Part shown: piece after piece, positions 8,690-19,985 of the stretch
How positions within the stretch are numbered: position 1 is the first letter of the stretch
How the letters are laid out: each line of letters begins with the position of its first letter
Notes under the pieces: generated by a model
Database searches by the model: none
What the model was told of the DNA's origin: nothing
The model's input: only the letters and a program-made list of their open reading frames with translations
Origin: Combretum micranthum
Taxonomy: Eukaryota; Streptophyta; Magnoliopsida; Myrtales; Combretaceae
Assembly (NCBI GenBank): GCA_024138025.1
Contig: JAMXBD010001205.1
Span: 62,001-126,000 of the forward strand
DNA length: 64,000 nt
Direction: 5' to 3'
Made by a program: the position numbers and the translations under genes

Positions 8690-11527
8690 ATGGTGAAGGA
8701 AAATAAAAAGGGTCGATTTCACAGTGGCAACCATACAGACAAAAGTAATGAAATATTGGCGAATTCAGGTCATGTGCCAAAAGTTCCCTTGCCACGTAGT
8801 AAATGGCTTGATGCTACAATTCAAAATGATTTTTTCTGGAAAGATATCAAAAAGAGGGATTTGTGTGCTCATCCTCCCAAAGATGGTGAATTTCATTTCA
8901 TCCAACCAGAGCCCCGAGTAAGTGATAGGAAGAACATAGATGAGAATTCCATTTTACATTTCAGAAATGAAAGAAAGGAGCTTCCCCTTTCGGAGACAGT
9001 GTTCAGTTACCCAAAACAGATATTGCAAGGGTGGCAGTCATGGGTATATTACATTGTAAAGAATTCTCATTATAGGTCTCGTTTAGAAAGTGCAGGGATC
9101 AATTTTGCTATATGGATTTCTTCTAAAATGGTTATCCGTTCTCAAAGTGTTGAAGCATGGCGAGCCGTTTTAGCACGTTGGAGTACATGTACACATACTT
9201 TTGTGACATCATGGGGTGAGATTACTCCAACCTTAGAAGATGTGTGCACTGCTAAGTTTCCCTAGTTCTGGGTCAACTGATATTGTCACAGCTGAGATTT
9301 CAGAAGAGGATGAAAAATTGGTGGAAGTACTAGAAGCTGATAGACAAGAAGCGAGAGACAGTCGTAGACAAGCATCATTTTGTGCGTGGATAAGACATTT
9401 TTTTGAGCACGAAAGGACTCGATCCGAAGGCCCCCGGTATGGATGCGAGTAAGTATGCATTCCTTGCTTTGTTTATTTATGCTTGATTGTCATCACTTCA
9501 ATCTAACCTTACTCATGACTTACAATTCATTTCAGGCATGAGTTAGAAGCTTTCATCGCTTGTTGGTTATCCATGTACGTGTTTCCCGGCGGGCCAGGAA
9601 AAGGTGTCAGTCCGCGACTTTTTAACTTGGCGATTCGTCTTGCTCGTGGAGAACGAGTTGCCTTGGCGCCTTTTTATTTAGGGTCTTTATATCGGCGCTT
9701 GGACCTTTACAGTGAGACTTCAGTTCGATCAAAGGGGCGATATATCATCGTATCAAATGTAGATTTGGGATTTCTACACTTGTTTTTCAGCGAACATTAC
9801 AAAAGATATCCAGGTGTACCTGTTGCAAAACCTGATCCTCCTGAACCTCGAGCTTGGGCTTGGGTTGATAGAAGCCTTTGGGTTCATTACTTGATATTAT
9901 AGATGATGCTCATGAGGTCGACTTTCGCCCTTATACAAAGGAATTGGAGGGATATGAGTGGTGCACAACATATTACCCTTCGGGTTCCAAGACCTTAGTG
10001 AATCTGATGGAATGTGGTGAGCAGCTTTCTGAAGCTGAAGTAGTATATGTTCTCTGGTGTACACCTCGAGGTTTGCCTGCGCTTCACGATTGGTGTGATT
10101 CTTCTACTGAATTCTTGGAGCATAGAGTAATGTTGTACTCACCTCATCGGGTTGCACGTCAGTTTGGGTTTGATCAAGGTGTGCCTCTATTGTGGCTATC
10201 GACACAGATTTTAATAGATGCTGTGAGGCAATTAGTCTTGAGAAACGCCATGAGCTCTATTGTTCTGTCAGACAGATGTTTTTTCCATCTATCAATCGCT
10301 CCGGTGTTGCATCAAGTGGATGGTTAACGTATTGGACAGGGTGTCTTGAGGCATTCAAGAAATATACTCTTTCAGCTATAGATGACAGTTTGCCAGAGTC
10401 GATTTATAAGCATGAGTTCCACTTTCAACTTCCGAAAGATGACAAGAATAACACTTCAGGAAAAGCGGTGATTGGGCGGACCATGCCTCCTGCATCAATC
10501 ATCAGTCAAATCAAGCGTCCTCGCCTTTGTGAGGTATTAAATCTTGTTACTTAAGCTGTCTATCATATTGACTCTATATTATCGTTTCTTTACATACTAT
10601 TGATATGTCATTAACCATGGTTTCACTCCTTTTTCTTTTCAGGACGAGTTGAGGACAAGCCAAGTCACAAGCCAAAGTGAGGTTAACAAAAATATTTCTG
10701 GCGATGGAAACGCCAGCACTTCTGGAATATTTGCTTCATCTAAGTCTTCTTCGCCGAACACTCACCCTTATCCCAATCGATATGGTGTTGGGAAGGTATT
10801 GCAAGCAAGAGGTGATAATACATCTGCTGTAGTGATTGATGATGATGATGATGATGAGGACATGGCCGGTGAGGAGCAAGCTTCTGACGACTTTGGAAGC
10901 GACAGAAGCGATCATGGAAATGAAAGCATACAGGAGGAGGATATTAATGCATATGCAGAAGCGTTGGCTGCAGAGATTCACGGTGAGGGAATTGATGATG
11001 TCCCTTGTAATAATGCCTCCGAACCCCCGGCACATCAGGATACTACTCTTGCTCTTCCAAATAATGAAATACCAGAGCAAGTTGGAGGGGAGAACACGCA
11101 CCCGCATATGATAACTTCGGGGGAGAGTGTTTCGTTTTATGAATTCCTGGTCCCCCCTATTTACTTGGAGTCATTAAAGAGGTTGCATGCACGTGATGGG
11201 GATTTTTGGGCAGGATCAATTTGTCCTGGTTCCGAAGTCACAAATGCTATGGTTGTGATGTTAGGTCGGGCTTGTATGCTGCTAGGTAGACCATGGAATT
11301 CATTTTCTTCAGCTGACTTGGAGTTATTGGTACAAGCTTTTAATAGTGCTCGTGCCTTGGGGTTTAAAATTGATAGCTTGGAGAGTGTTGCTAGCAAGGC
11401 ACAAAAGGTATTGCACCATCGACCATTAATCCAACGTTACGAGAGGCTCAAGGCTGAACTTGAGGCGACACAACTCGAATTAGAGAATTCTCTTGAGGGT
11501 CTTGATATTGCTTCTATAGCAGAATAG
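8690..11527 (+). pseudogene. Plant mobile domain (PMD) gene, three exons, frameshifted
   Basis: Exons read by eye are 8690-9448, 9536-10533 and 10643-11527. The introns have GTAAGT..TTTCAG and GTATTA..TTTCAG ends and joining phases that keep the frame. Exon 1 holds YPKQILQGWQSWVYYIV and TSWGEITPTLEDVC, exon 2 HELEAFIACWLSMYVFPG, all typical of the PMD (aminotransferase-like) family. Exon 3 has an acidic run of Asp after VVI, then a C-terminal segment ending in a probable coiled coil (ERLKAELEATQLELENSLEG). Known PMD proteins such as MAIN/MAIL1 act in nuclear silencing and transcription, and PMD domains also ride on MULE and Tat transposons. Three frame breaks are evident: near 9240 in a GTGTG run, near 9880-9900, and near 10190-10200. 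It is oriented against the retrotransposon and ends tail-to-tail with integrase. Confidence 0.82.
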
Positions 11528-12079
11528 ATTATTGCATTGGTCATGAACTTAAGTTAAGTTATGTAACTTCATGAACTTTGTCTTTGTTTTGTGTCATGTT
11601 TCATGCACAATATTTCACATGGTGCTACTTTCTCTTAGTTTTGTTCCCTTCACTTGGTATCGTATCATAGTACGATGAACTCGTGCGCTTTACAGAATGT
11701 AAGATTCATGTAGCGGCACATTATATGTTATGACTTTGCGCGTTTAAATTATTATTTCTTTCGCGAGCAAAGGCTTCTTGATTTCACAAGAATTCTCAAG
11801 GGGGTATTACCCACTACTTGACCATTCCATCAAATGTGATGGTTAACATAACATACTTAGGAAAAAAAAATTCATATGCATGTATTATGCCACGCGCTTA
11901 GTAAATTTGAACAATTACAAGCCGCATGAATGAATGGACGAATGTCGCCGCATAGGAGACAAGTCTCTTACCAAGCAGCAGCAACATATAAATATAATGT
12001 ATAATGAAATTGATTGGTGAAAGAATCATGTGAAAGCAAGCCCATATTATTCAAGTCATCATCATCACTGATCATGCTA
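11528..12079. other. Spacer between convergent PMD and integrase ends
   Basis: This is the probable 3' UTR of the PMD gene on one side and the sequence after the integrase stop (minus-strand TAA at 12082-12080) on the other. No coding pattern or structured RNA was recognised. Confidence 0.5.
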
Positions 12080-13218
12080 TTACATGTGAAACTTCTTTAC
12101 ATATTGAAAGTTTATAGGAGCTGTAATAGCATCAGTCTTTGGATTGAGGAGCTTGCAATACCCGCTATCATGGACTTCATGTATAATGAAGGGACCTTCC
12201 CATTTTGGCGTGAACTTTGGCGCAGGTATACTTCGGCGCACATGCTCGGCTGCACGAAGTACAACATCACCCACTTGAAATGACCTTTTCTTCACCAACC
12301 GATCGTAGGCCATACCAAGCTTGTGTTGGTAGTTGATCAAGTTGTTTTTGGCCATATCTCGTCTTTCATCTAAGGCTTCCAAGTCTATTATGCGTAAAGC
12401 ATCTGGCTCAAGCTCAGCATTGATCGCTAATCGTGCTGAAGGGATCAGAACCTCTATAGGCACGACTGCTTCGGCACCATATACTAACGAAAAAGGTGTT
12501 GCTTGTGTTGGTCGCCGCTTTGAAGTCCTGTAAGCCCAAAGTGCTAGAGATAGTTTATCGTGCCATTCTTTATGGTTATCGTGTACCATACGACTCAGAA
12601 CTTTTAAAAGAGTCTTGTTCGTAGCTTCCGCTTGGCCGTTGCCCTTAGGGTAATAAGGGGTTGACTTTACATGATCAATACCATATGATTCCAACAGTTG
12701 TCGAACATGTGAATTGACGAAAGGAGTGCCATTATCTGAAAGGATACGCTTTAGAATCCCGAATCGGCATATAATGTTTTCCTTAATGAAGCTTGCAACT
12801 ATTGGTCCTGTCGCCTTCTTTAAAGGAATGGCTTCTACCCACTTAGTAAAACATTCAGTTCCAGCTAGGATCCAAATACAACCTCTAGATGGTGGGTGAA
12901 TAGGACTGATTAGATCAAACGCCCAAGTGTGGAAAGGCCATGGTGTTGTTAAGCTGTAAGTGCAACTGCAGGAGCATGAATCACATCTCCATGTTCTTGG
13001 CAAGGAACGCACCGCTTAACAAAATTGGAACTATCTGATTCCATGGTTGGCCAATAGTACCCCATGTCTAGTAGTTGATAATACAACTTCCTTGCGCCTT
13101 GGTGCTCACCGCATTCTCCAGCATGTACCTCGGTTAATATCTCTTCTGTTTCAGGAGATGTAATGCATCTGAGAGGCTTTCCCATGAATGAGACTCTATA
13201 CAACTCATCCTCATGCAT
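12080..13218 (-). pseudogene. Integrase of the Tat-like element (frameshifted)
   Basis: The zinc-binding part lies at 13218-12949 (HAGECGEHQG...CVPCQ, an HHCC arrangement with GYYWP between). The catalytic core and C-terminus lie in another frame at 13012-12080. The core shows AFDLISP, LSDNGTPF and GNGQAEATNK, the D-D-E triad spacing of Ty3/gypsy integrases. A YGAEAVVPIEV segment and a WEGPFII module follow at the C-terminus, with no chromodomain, as expected outside the chromovirus clade. The frame change between the two parts (overlap 12949-13012) disables it. Confidence 0.88.
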
Positions 13219-13293
13219 TAGGTACTTGCGTGCCTTCCTTTTTACTAATTGGCATCCGTACTATTAGTCGGTAACACGTTATTCTTCAAATAG

Positions 13294-14226
13294 TCAATAC
13301 GGACGACGCCAATCTCCAGCACTTGCGACAAAATTACATTCTTTTGCATCTGGTAACTCAGAGCATTTAGGACAATGCATTTGTACCTGAGATGCATCCT
13401 TAGCCATTGAGGGCCAGTAATACCCTGCACGTTGAATGCGACGATACAAAGGAGGTCCTTCTTCCCCACACCAGATCTTATGATACTTGTCTAATTTTAA
13501 TCGAGCCTGTTTCGCGCAAATGCATCGCGATAGAACGCCCTCCGGTCCTTTAAAGTACAAAGCACCATTGATACGAATAAAATTCTTCAAGGTTACGATG
13601 GAGGCTGCATTGGGTTGCGCTAATTGATTCTTGATACCAACACGCCAATCATCTCCTGTTTCATCGTCTTCCTCCAACAATTGCAAGGTTGTGCAAGGAA
13701 TAGTTTTCTTGATAACTTTGACATCCAGGCTTTCATCTGAAGTATGCATCGGAATCTTAGATGCCAATGTTGCCAATGCATCTGCGTAACGATTCGTAGA
13801 TCGTTTGGTATGTTCATACCTTACAGCTTCAAACTTCCCAATTAAAGCTTGCACTGCAGCCCTATAAGGCGCAAGTGACGGCTCTTTGAGGGCATATTCA
13901 CCATTGGTTTGCTTAATGATCAAATTTGAATCGCCACGAACGCACAAGTGGTTTGCTCCAGCTTCCAAGGCAAAGACGATCCCGAGTAACAATGCCTCAT
14001 ACTCGGCTTCATTAGTGCAATGAAAGTCAAGCTTAAATGCCAAAGGTATTTCTTGGCCATTAGGTGATGTTAATACAACTCCTGCTCCCCAACCTTGACT
14101 TCCAGATGAACCATCAAATTGAAGTGACCATTCTCCTTCTGTTTCGATCATGAGTGAGTCCTCGTGAAATTCTGCTGGTATAGTATCTGTGATCACATCT
14201 TCACTTTCGTTCGGAAAATGAGCCAA
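13294..14226 (-). CDS. Second (plant-type) RNase H plus zinc-binding-like module of the polyprotein
   Basis: From about residue 31, LQFDGSSGSQGWGAGVVL is followed by NEAEYEALLLG, VRGDSNLIIKQ and NRYADALATLAS. These are the Asp, Glu, Asp and Asp catalytic positions of an archaeal/plant-like RNase H. Tat elements are known to carry this domain in addition to the retroviral one. The last third (residues about 232-285) contains YHKIWCGEEGPPLYRRIQRAGYYWPSMAKD..HCPKC. It resembles the integrase HHCC module that comes next and looks like a duplicated copy. The segment is open throughout but joins its neighbours only through frame changes. Confidence 0.85.
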   Translation of the reverse strand: MAHFPNESEDVITDTIPAEFHEDSLMIETEGEWSLQFDGSSGSQGWGAGVVLTSPNGQEIPLAFKLDFHCTNEAEYEALLLGIVFALEAGANHLCVRGDSNLIIKQTNGEYALKEPSLAPYRAAVQALIGKFEAVRYEHTKRSTNRYADALATLASKIPMHTSDESLDVKVIKKTIPCTTLQLLEEDDETGDDWRVGIKNQLAQPNAASIVTLKNFIRINGALYFKGPEGVLSRCICAKQARLKLDKYHKIWCGEEGPPLYRRIQRAGYYWPSMAKDASQVQMHCPKCSELPDAKECNFVASAGDWRRPY

Positions 14227-14255
14227 GAGATCGCTAAGGCCTGTGACTTAACAGC

Positions 14256-15314
14256 TTAGGAGTTTATTGTAATGTCGAACTCTCCAAGAAGCAACAACCA
14301 TTTTGCAATACGCCCAGACAACGCTGGTCGTGACAATAAATACTTGATAGGATCTGACCGTGTGACAAGGTTAACCTTATGTGCCAGAAAGTAGTGACGT
14401 AATTTTTGAGTTGCAAACACCAGCGCGAGACAATGCTTCTCGCAAGCTGGGTATTTGACCTCACTTCCTTGAAGTGAGCGACTCAAATAATAGACCGGGC
14501 GTTCTTGGCCGTCTATTTCTTGTGCAAGTAAAGCTCCGATTGATCTGCTGGTAGAAGTGAGATATAATATCATCGGTACTTGCTTCACAGGCATAGTCAT
14601 GGTATGAGAAGAAGTGAGAATTCCCTTAATTCTTTGAATCGCATCTTCATGGACTTGTTTCCATTCAAATGCAATTCCTTTCTTCATAAGTTGATGTAAG
14701 GGATGCGAAATCTCTGCAAGTGCAGGCATGAATCTCCTAATATATGAAACTTTCCCCATGAAAGTTTTCAACTCTTTCAAAGTAGTTGGCGAGGGCATAG
14801 ACAATATAGCTTGTATTTTTGCAGGATCAACATCAATTCCCTTCCTATGGACCACGAATCCAAGGAATTTTCCCGAAGCAACTCCAAAGACACATTTCAA
14901 AGGATTCATGCGAAGCTTATACAATCGACATCGTTCAAAAACCTTCCGAAGATGGACCAAGTGGTCTGGTGCATGTTTTGATTTCACGACTATGTCGTCC
15001 ATAATCCTCCATGAAATCATGCATCATATCGTGAAAAATGGCTGTCATTGCCCTTTGATAAGTAGCACCAGCATTCTTAGTCCAAAGGGCATGACAGTAT
15101 AATAGAAATTCCCAACAGGCGTTCGAAAGGCAGTACGCTCAGCGTCTCCAATTGCCATCTTGATTTGATTATATTCTCTTAACAAATCGATAAGAGGGCT
15201 CTTAACTTCATGTAACAAACCTTTGCTGACAAAAATTGGCCGCGGCGACTCTCCTGGTCGCGCTAGATCCAATTCCTCAATTTCTTCATTCTGTGGCTTT
15301 ATTTGATCTTGCAT
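14256..15314 (-). pseudogene. Reverse transcriptase and retroviral-type RNase H (deleted and frameshifted)
   Basis: At 15314-15045 the sequence runs from PIFVSKGLLHEVKSPLIDLL directly into NQIKMAIGDAERTAFRTPVG and VMPFGLR. At 15020-14256 it continues in another frame with MDDIVVKSKHAPDHL, FLGFVVHRKGI and FMGKVSYIRRF, then an RNase H with PVYYLSRSLQGSE and EKHCLALVFATQKLRHY. The fingers and the first palm motif, with its catalytic aspartate, are missing at the junction near 15170. About 130 residues appear to have been lost there. Further frame breaks lie near 15060 and near 15005, the latter just before the MDD catalytic motif. The gene cannot encode a working RT. Confidence 0.88.
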
Positions 15315-15392
15315 TTGTTGAGGGGCGGGTTGAATTTCTTGAATTGGTACAGGGTCTGAAGAAGAACAAACTTCCTTAGACCCTGGAAACCG

Positions 15393-16004
15393 TCATAAGA
15401 GATATACTCTTCGCCCATCTTCTCTAACATAACTTTCAACAGCATCAACTTGCCTGTTCTTCTTTTTACCTCCTCGACAACCACGCATTTTTCTTTTCTT
15501 TTGTTGACCCTCTTGAATTTCTTCCCAAGTGGGTAATGGCACGCCTGAAGCTCTAGCAATAGCTATCTCACCTTCATCAGCGTATTCGTTGAAGAAGGTA
15601 GATTCAATGAAATTTGTCTCATCGTGCTCGAAAGGATTCTTTGTAGCAGGAATAAATATATCCTTCCCTTTCCAATGTCCTTTGATACATTGATGCATCG
15701 TTGATGGCACCAAATTGTGATCGTGCAGCCACTTCCTACCTATCAAGAGATGATAGGACACAGGCGCATCAATCACATGAAAAGTAACACTACCACGGAT
15801 AGGCCCAATCTTAAGATCAACATTAACTCTTCTAATGGTCTTCGTGATAGTATGACTAAAGCCATTAACTGAAATGGGTTGCTTCACCAAACGACGATAG
15901 TCAATACCAGCAGCTTCAAATGTAGTCTTAGGCATGATGTTGAGAGAAGAACCAGCGTCAATGAATGTCCTCTTAACTGGATAGCCATTAAGTGTGCCCT
16001 CCAC
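15393..16004 (-). CDS. Retropepsin-like protease segment of the polyprotein
   Basis: FIDAGSSLNIMP near residue 15 is the aspartic protease active site in the plant gypsy form (D-x-G-S-S-x-N). YHLLIGRKWLHDH near residue 87 is the matching C-terminal strand motif. The second half is charged (KKRKMRGCRGGKKKNR) and acts as a linker to RT. It lies between gag and RT, as expected. Confidence 0.82.
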   Translation of the reverse strand: MEGTLNGYPVKRTFIDAGSSLNIMPKTTFEAAGIDYRRLVKQPISVNGFSHTITKTIRRVNVDLKIGPIRGSVTFHVIDAPVSYHLLIGRKWLHDHNLVPSTMHQCIKGHWKGKDIFIPATKNPFEHDETNFIESTFFNEYADEGEIAIARASGVPLPTWEEIQEGQQKKRKMRGCRGGKKKNRQVDAVESYVREDGRRVYLL

Positions 16005-16013
16005 ATATAATGG

Positions 16014-18012
16014 TCAATTGTGATTTGGACCGTCTACACACATATCTGCATCAGTGAATAAGATTGCATTTTCATGCGCTCGAGCCATTCTTTTGACTGG
16101 CTGCGCTGCACTACACTCGGCATATTGTCCCTCGGAAATTTGCGCGAGCATAGTCGCTGCTGCAAGCCTTGCCTTCTCATCAAAGCCAAGTAGATCAAAG
16201 AAATTTCTAAAATTTGAAGTCTTCAAAAGCGCCGCAGCAATGGGTGCACAATCATTTTCCTCAATTACATGTTGCTTTCCTTTTGTGTTACTTGCCTCAG
16301 TGAGTGGTGTATCATTGGCCTCGACCATGGCAGGATCATGAATAACGACGTTGACGGCACCACGCTGATTGTTATGGGTTGGAAGTGGATTGTTCCTAAC
16401 ATCGTTATTTTCAATAACAAGCTCTCCACTCTGCACTCTTTCGTTGAAAATTCTCTTCAAAGTAAAACAATCCCTAGTAGGATGCCCTACAATCCTGTGG
16501 AACCTACAAAACTTGGGATCATTCCTCTCCTCTTGAGTTGGTAAACGCTCTACCCTCGGGAGCTTAAGATTTCCATCTCTCAACCATTGATCGAGCATAG
16601 CATGCACTTTTCCCATCGAACAAGGATATGTTGGCACTTCCTTTGTTCTCTTACGTCCAGACTTTTCAACTCTTCGTTTCTTCTCATCTTTGGGATCCTC
16701 ACTTTGAGTTGCATTCACAGACGGTCCTCTTTTGTTAAAATTCACGCTTCCTCCTCTCGTCGCGCAACCGAATTATTGGTCCTTCGCGCATTCTCAACTA
16801 AAGTGGAGAATGAGACTAAGGAGAGATTTTCCAAATGCACTGCATACTCAGTGAACATGCCTTGGATACAAATTTTCACTAGCTCTCTTTCATCACATAT
16901 GTCTTGAATGTCTAATGAACGCTCCCTGAAGCGCTCAATGTAATCCATCAAGTCTTCCTTGGGCTTTGACGGATTCGTCCCATATCAGTCAAGGTCACTC
17001 GTTCTTGTGTGGAGAAAAATTTCTCTAGGAACATTTTGCACATGGTTGCCCATGAATCTACAGATCCAGGGGGAAGATTCACGTACCAAGTGTATGCTTT
17101 ATCTGTGAGGGACTTAGAAAATTCTTTCAACTTTAAATCATCATCAAATCCATAAACCTCTAGTGTTTCAATGAACTTCAACAAATGTTCCTTGGCACTT
17201 CCTTTCTTACCATTAAATAGCATGAATTTGGGACTCACATAGTCTTGAGGATATGGCTTAGCAGCAATACGTTGATTGTATGGGAGTTTGAGATCCAATA
17301 CTCCCACATCAGACTTAGCTTGTATTTCTCTCAAGTACATGTCTAGATCTTCCTTTGTGACGAAAGTAACTTTAGGAGTTGAAGTAGTAACTTCAACTGG
17401 TGTAGCAGGAGTGACAGTCTGGAGTGGAGTTGTATTTGGTTGAGCAGCAGGTCCACCAATGACAATCTGTGGCGTAGTCTGTGAGGATGAAGATCCTCTG
17501 GGTTGAACATGTACTGTAGGCTGGGAAGTTGAGGGTCCTCCTAGCTGAATTCCAGTGTTCACTACCTGAGGTACAGGCAATTGTGTGACTATAGGCTCCA
17601 ACGGAGGGGCTTGCTCCCTAATTCCAATAGTGTCATGTTCAGGAGTAGGAAGAGGATCAACAGGTCGAGCAACTTGAGGTGCCTGAGAAGCGCGTTGTTG
17701 CGCAACAACAACAGGGTTCGACGAAGTCGCACCTTATTGCGTAGCAGCAATAGCAGCTATCCCAGGCAGGTACTGAGCAAATATTGTCATGAATTGTTGG
17801 AATTGTTTTGCAGACTCTTGCATTGATTGATTGACTTGTTTGGTATTTTCTTGCACAGCACGCAAGATCGTAGCATTGTCTATTTGAGCACCAGCAGGTT
17901 GGTTCACATCTTCAAGTGCTGGCATGTCATGTTCAGTAGCCTCGGGATCAACATTAAGTTCTTGAGTTGTACCTTCAGTGGGATCGGTAGGTCTCTTCCT
18001 TGGAGGTGCCAT
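16014..18012 (-). pseudogene. Gag of the Tat-like element (broken)
   Basis: The start is the ATG at 18012-18010 (MAPPRKRPTDPTEG), 23 bases after the PBS. The first part is interrupted by an in-frame TAA at 17736-17734 and continues in the same frame to 16948. It includes the capsid segment LDLKLPYNQRIAAKPYPQDY, LLKFIETLEVYGFDDD and KAYTWYVNLPPGSVDSW. Frames then change near 16950 (YIERFRERSLDI) and near 16745. The last part holds FCRFHRIVGHPTRDCF, a zinc-knuckle variant with C-x2-H-x4-H-x4-C spacing. One stop and two frame changes inactivate it. Confidence 0.85.
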
Positions 18013-18034
18013 CACACAAGTGTTGATTTCCCTG

Positions 18035-18052
18035 TCCCCAGTGGAGTCGCCA
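18035..18052 (-). other. Primer binding site of the Tat-like element
   Basis: In element sense the sequence TGGCGACTCCACTGGGGA begins four bases inside the 5' LTR. The leading TGG complements a tRNA CCA end. From family knowledge, Ogre/Tat elements use a very similar site attributed to an arginine tRNA; I could not compare it with the tRNA itself. Confidence 0.75.
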
Positions 18053-18056
18053 AAAA

Positions 18057-18702
18057 TGTGTGGGTATGAATCCGGATGCAACGATCACGTGCGTGTCGCG
18101 TGACTATCGCGCTACGCGTGACCTAGGGAAACAACACGTGATAGGATGATCAAGAGAGTATCGTGTAGGGAGGAGGAGTAGGCAATCTCAATAGGCTCTA
18201 ACACACGTGTGACAGGCGAGGGAGCTATTGAGCATCAACCTCACTAAGTACCACGAATATCGTGTGCGTTCTTGAGTAAATTAAGTGTTTGATTCACCAA
18301 GATGGAAATCCGGCAGCACGACGGCGTTCGTCCAAGATTTCACCTTGTCCAAATGAGGTAAGGACTAAGGTATTTATAGAGAATCCGGCCGTCGATGTCA
18401 TCCGTCAGATGAGACCGACGGCCAGGATGAGTCCTTCTCATTATGGATATAAATATGGGCTCCCTTATGGACCCAAGCCCATCAAGGCCTTCATTGTAAT
18501 GTGTGTGAGCCAATTTGAGAAAGGCTGGAATTGGGCAGGCCAATTCCAACGGGCCCTACTCCAAGCCTACCATGCCAAAACTCCCATGATCATCCTAATT
18601 AAATTGGGCCTAACTCTTTAAGCCCTGTCACATTAGCCCAAAGAGTTAAATCCAAATAAAAATCAGGCTCAAGGCCTTTGTAAACAAATTTGTACATCTA
18701 CA
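18057..18702 (-). repeat. 5' LTR of the Tat-like element
   Basis: This is the partner of the left LTR and the one that would drive transcription of the element. The TATAAATA box lies at 18378-18371 on the minus strand. The hairpin at 18526-18548 is conserved with a 9-bp stem. Two of the five ACGT cores of the other LTR are lost here through substitutions. Confidence 0.92.
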
Positions 18703-19547
18703 ATGTGTATGAATTAGTAGGCAAGTTTCGCTCACTCTTTTCAATTACCAGTGGTGATGATTGTATGTAAATATCTAGTATGATTCTCTTATGTATGATT
18801 TTGATGATGATAATGATGTTTTTTATGAAAGGAAAATAAGTTTGAGTTAAAATCGCTAAGCGATCTTTCTTTTCTTCTTCTTCTTCTTTGTTTTTTTTCT
18901 TTTTGGTTGATACTTTTAGTGATATACATTGGTGGTGGTCATGGTATGTGCTTGGTTGAAATTCTTGTTTATATGAGGGTCGTAAACACTTCTACCATGT
19001 TTTGTACATGAGAATGAACCTAAAATAGAATCGCGATTTTGAGTTTTATTCCTATTTGTATGATTGGAAGCATTTTTAAAAGATGGAATCGGGATTCCAT
19101 TTCATCCTTATTAATGATTGCTATTATAATTATATTTTTATTCTCCTATACATTTATTATTTGCATTTATTGATTATTGATGATATTTTTTTACAAATAC
19201 CATATTAATTCTATTCCATTATATGGTCCATCTAAACAAAAGAATACATTTATCATTATGTCACTCATTTCATTTCATTTATCAAATGTGAAATTAATTA
19301 AAAAAGCAAAAAGAAACACTAAACTACTTCTTTACCTGTTCTTGATGACCTATTGGTTTACTATCTAAGAATGAGGCTTCCTATTCACTTGACAAGGTCT
19401 ACTATTTAAATATTATTCAATTTTAACATGATAATAACGATATAGTCATATTAATATCACGTTCAATAGAACATTATAACTCATACATCATCATGTGACC
19501 ACAATTAGAAGTCTTAAATGTGGCAATAAGATATGATTCATGGGGAT
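18703..19547. other. AT-rich intergenic stretch
   Basis: It lies between the Tat-like element and the first large LTR. It contains pyrimidine runs (18865-18902) and, at about 19020-19105, words such as AATAGAATCGCGATTTT and GGAATCGGGATTCC. These words also occur in the segment at 26200-26590. No gene was seen. Confidence 0.45.
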
Positions 19548-19985
19548 TGTAAAGACCCAGACTCACCCTTTAACAGGATCAGTTTGAATATTTGTTTACC
19601 TAAATCTCTTACAAAAACAAATTTTAAAAACTATCAACTCTTAAAACTTTTTAGAAAAACATGACATTTACATCACATTTACATATAAGATATAGATCTA
19701 CTACAGACATATATATATATATATATAGATATTACAGACAAAGGTTTATCAACAAGCCATAAACAAAATACATAAGTTTAGCAAAAATTAACATAACTGT
19801 TACATAGATTCCAATAAAACTTCAAACTAGTTTATTACAAAAGATTTCCATCAAGCCAAGGTCATATTCTTAATTTTCTCAATCATCTAGGAAATCCTCA
19901 AAATCCGTTTTGTACCACATACTGGTGTAGAATTCATCACTAGCATCAATACCTGTAATATGAAATAATGAGCCAAAAGCTCAGT

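Larger units (their letters stand above)
3351..18702 (-). mobile_element. Tat-like Ty3/gypsy LTR retrotransposon with antisense PMD gene and host-gene fragments
   Basis: Two direct repeats of about 650 bp bound a minus-strand gag-PR-RT-RNH-INT order, with INT after RNase H as in Ty3/gypsy. A tRNA-complementary PBS lies next to the right (5') LTR and a purine tract next to the left (3') LTR. A second, plant-type RNase H after the first one and a long region between INT and the 3' LTR place it near the Tat (Ogre/Retand) lineage. Every core gene is broken, so it cannot move by its own proteins. LTR divergence by hand count is roughly 40 differences over 650 positions, mostly transitions, suggesting insertion millions of years ago. 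No perfect 5-bp target duplication is visible. The best pair is CTGTG (3350-3354) against ATGTG (18703-18707), which would require the LTR to start at TGGG rather than TGTG. Confidence 0.9.

Noticed and set aside
10736..11107. 123-codon frame on the minus strand
   Set aside because: Mirror of PMD exon 3; the isoleucine run is the reverse of the GAT repeat coding for aspartate.
16054..16907. Several + strand frames of 90-106 codons
   Set aside because: Mirrors of gag on the minus strand; composition is not protein-like.
17581..18069. Arg/Ser-rich and other + strand frames
   Set aside because: Mirrors of the N-terminal part of gag.
18289..18621. 110-codon frame in the 5' LTR
   Set aside because: LTR sequence; the corresponding frame is broken in the other LTR.
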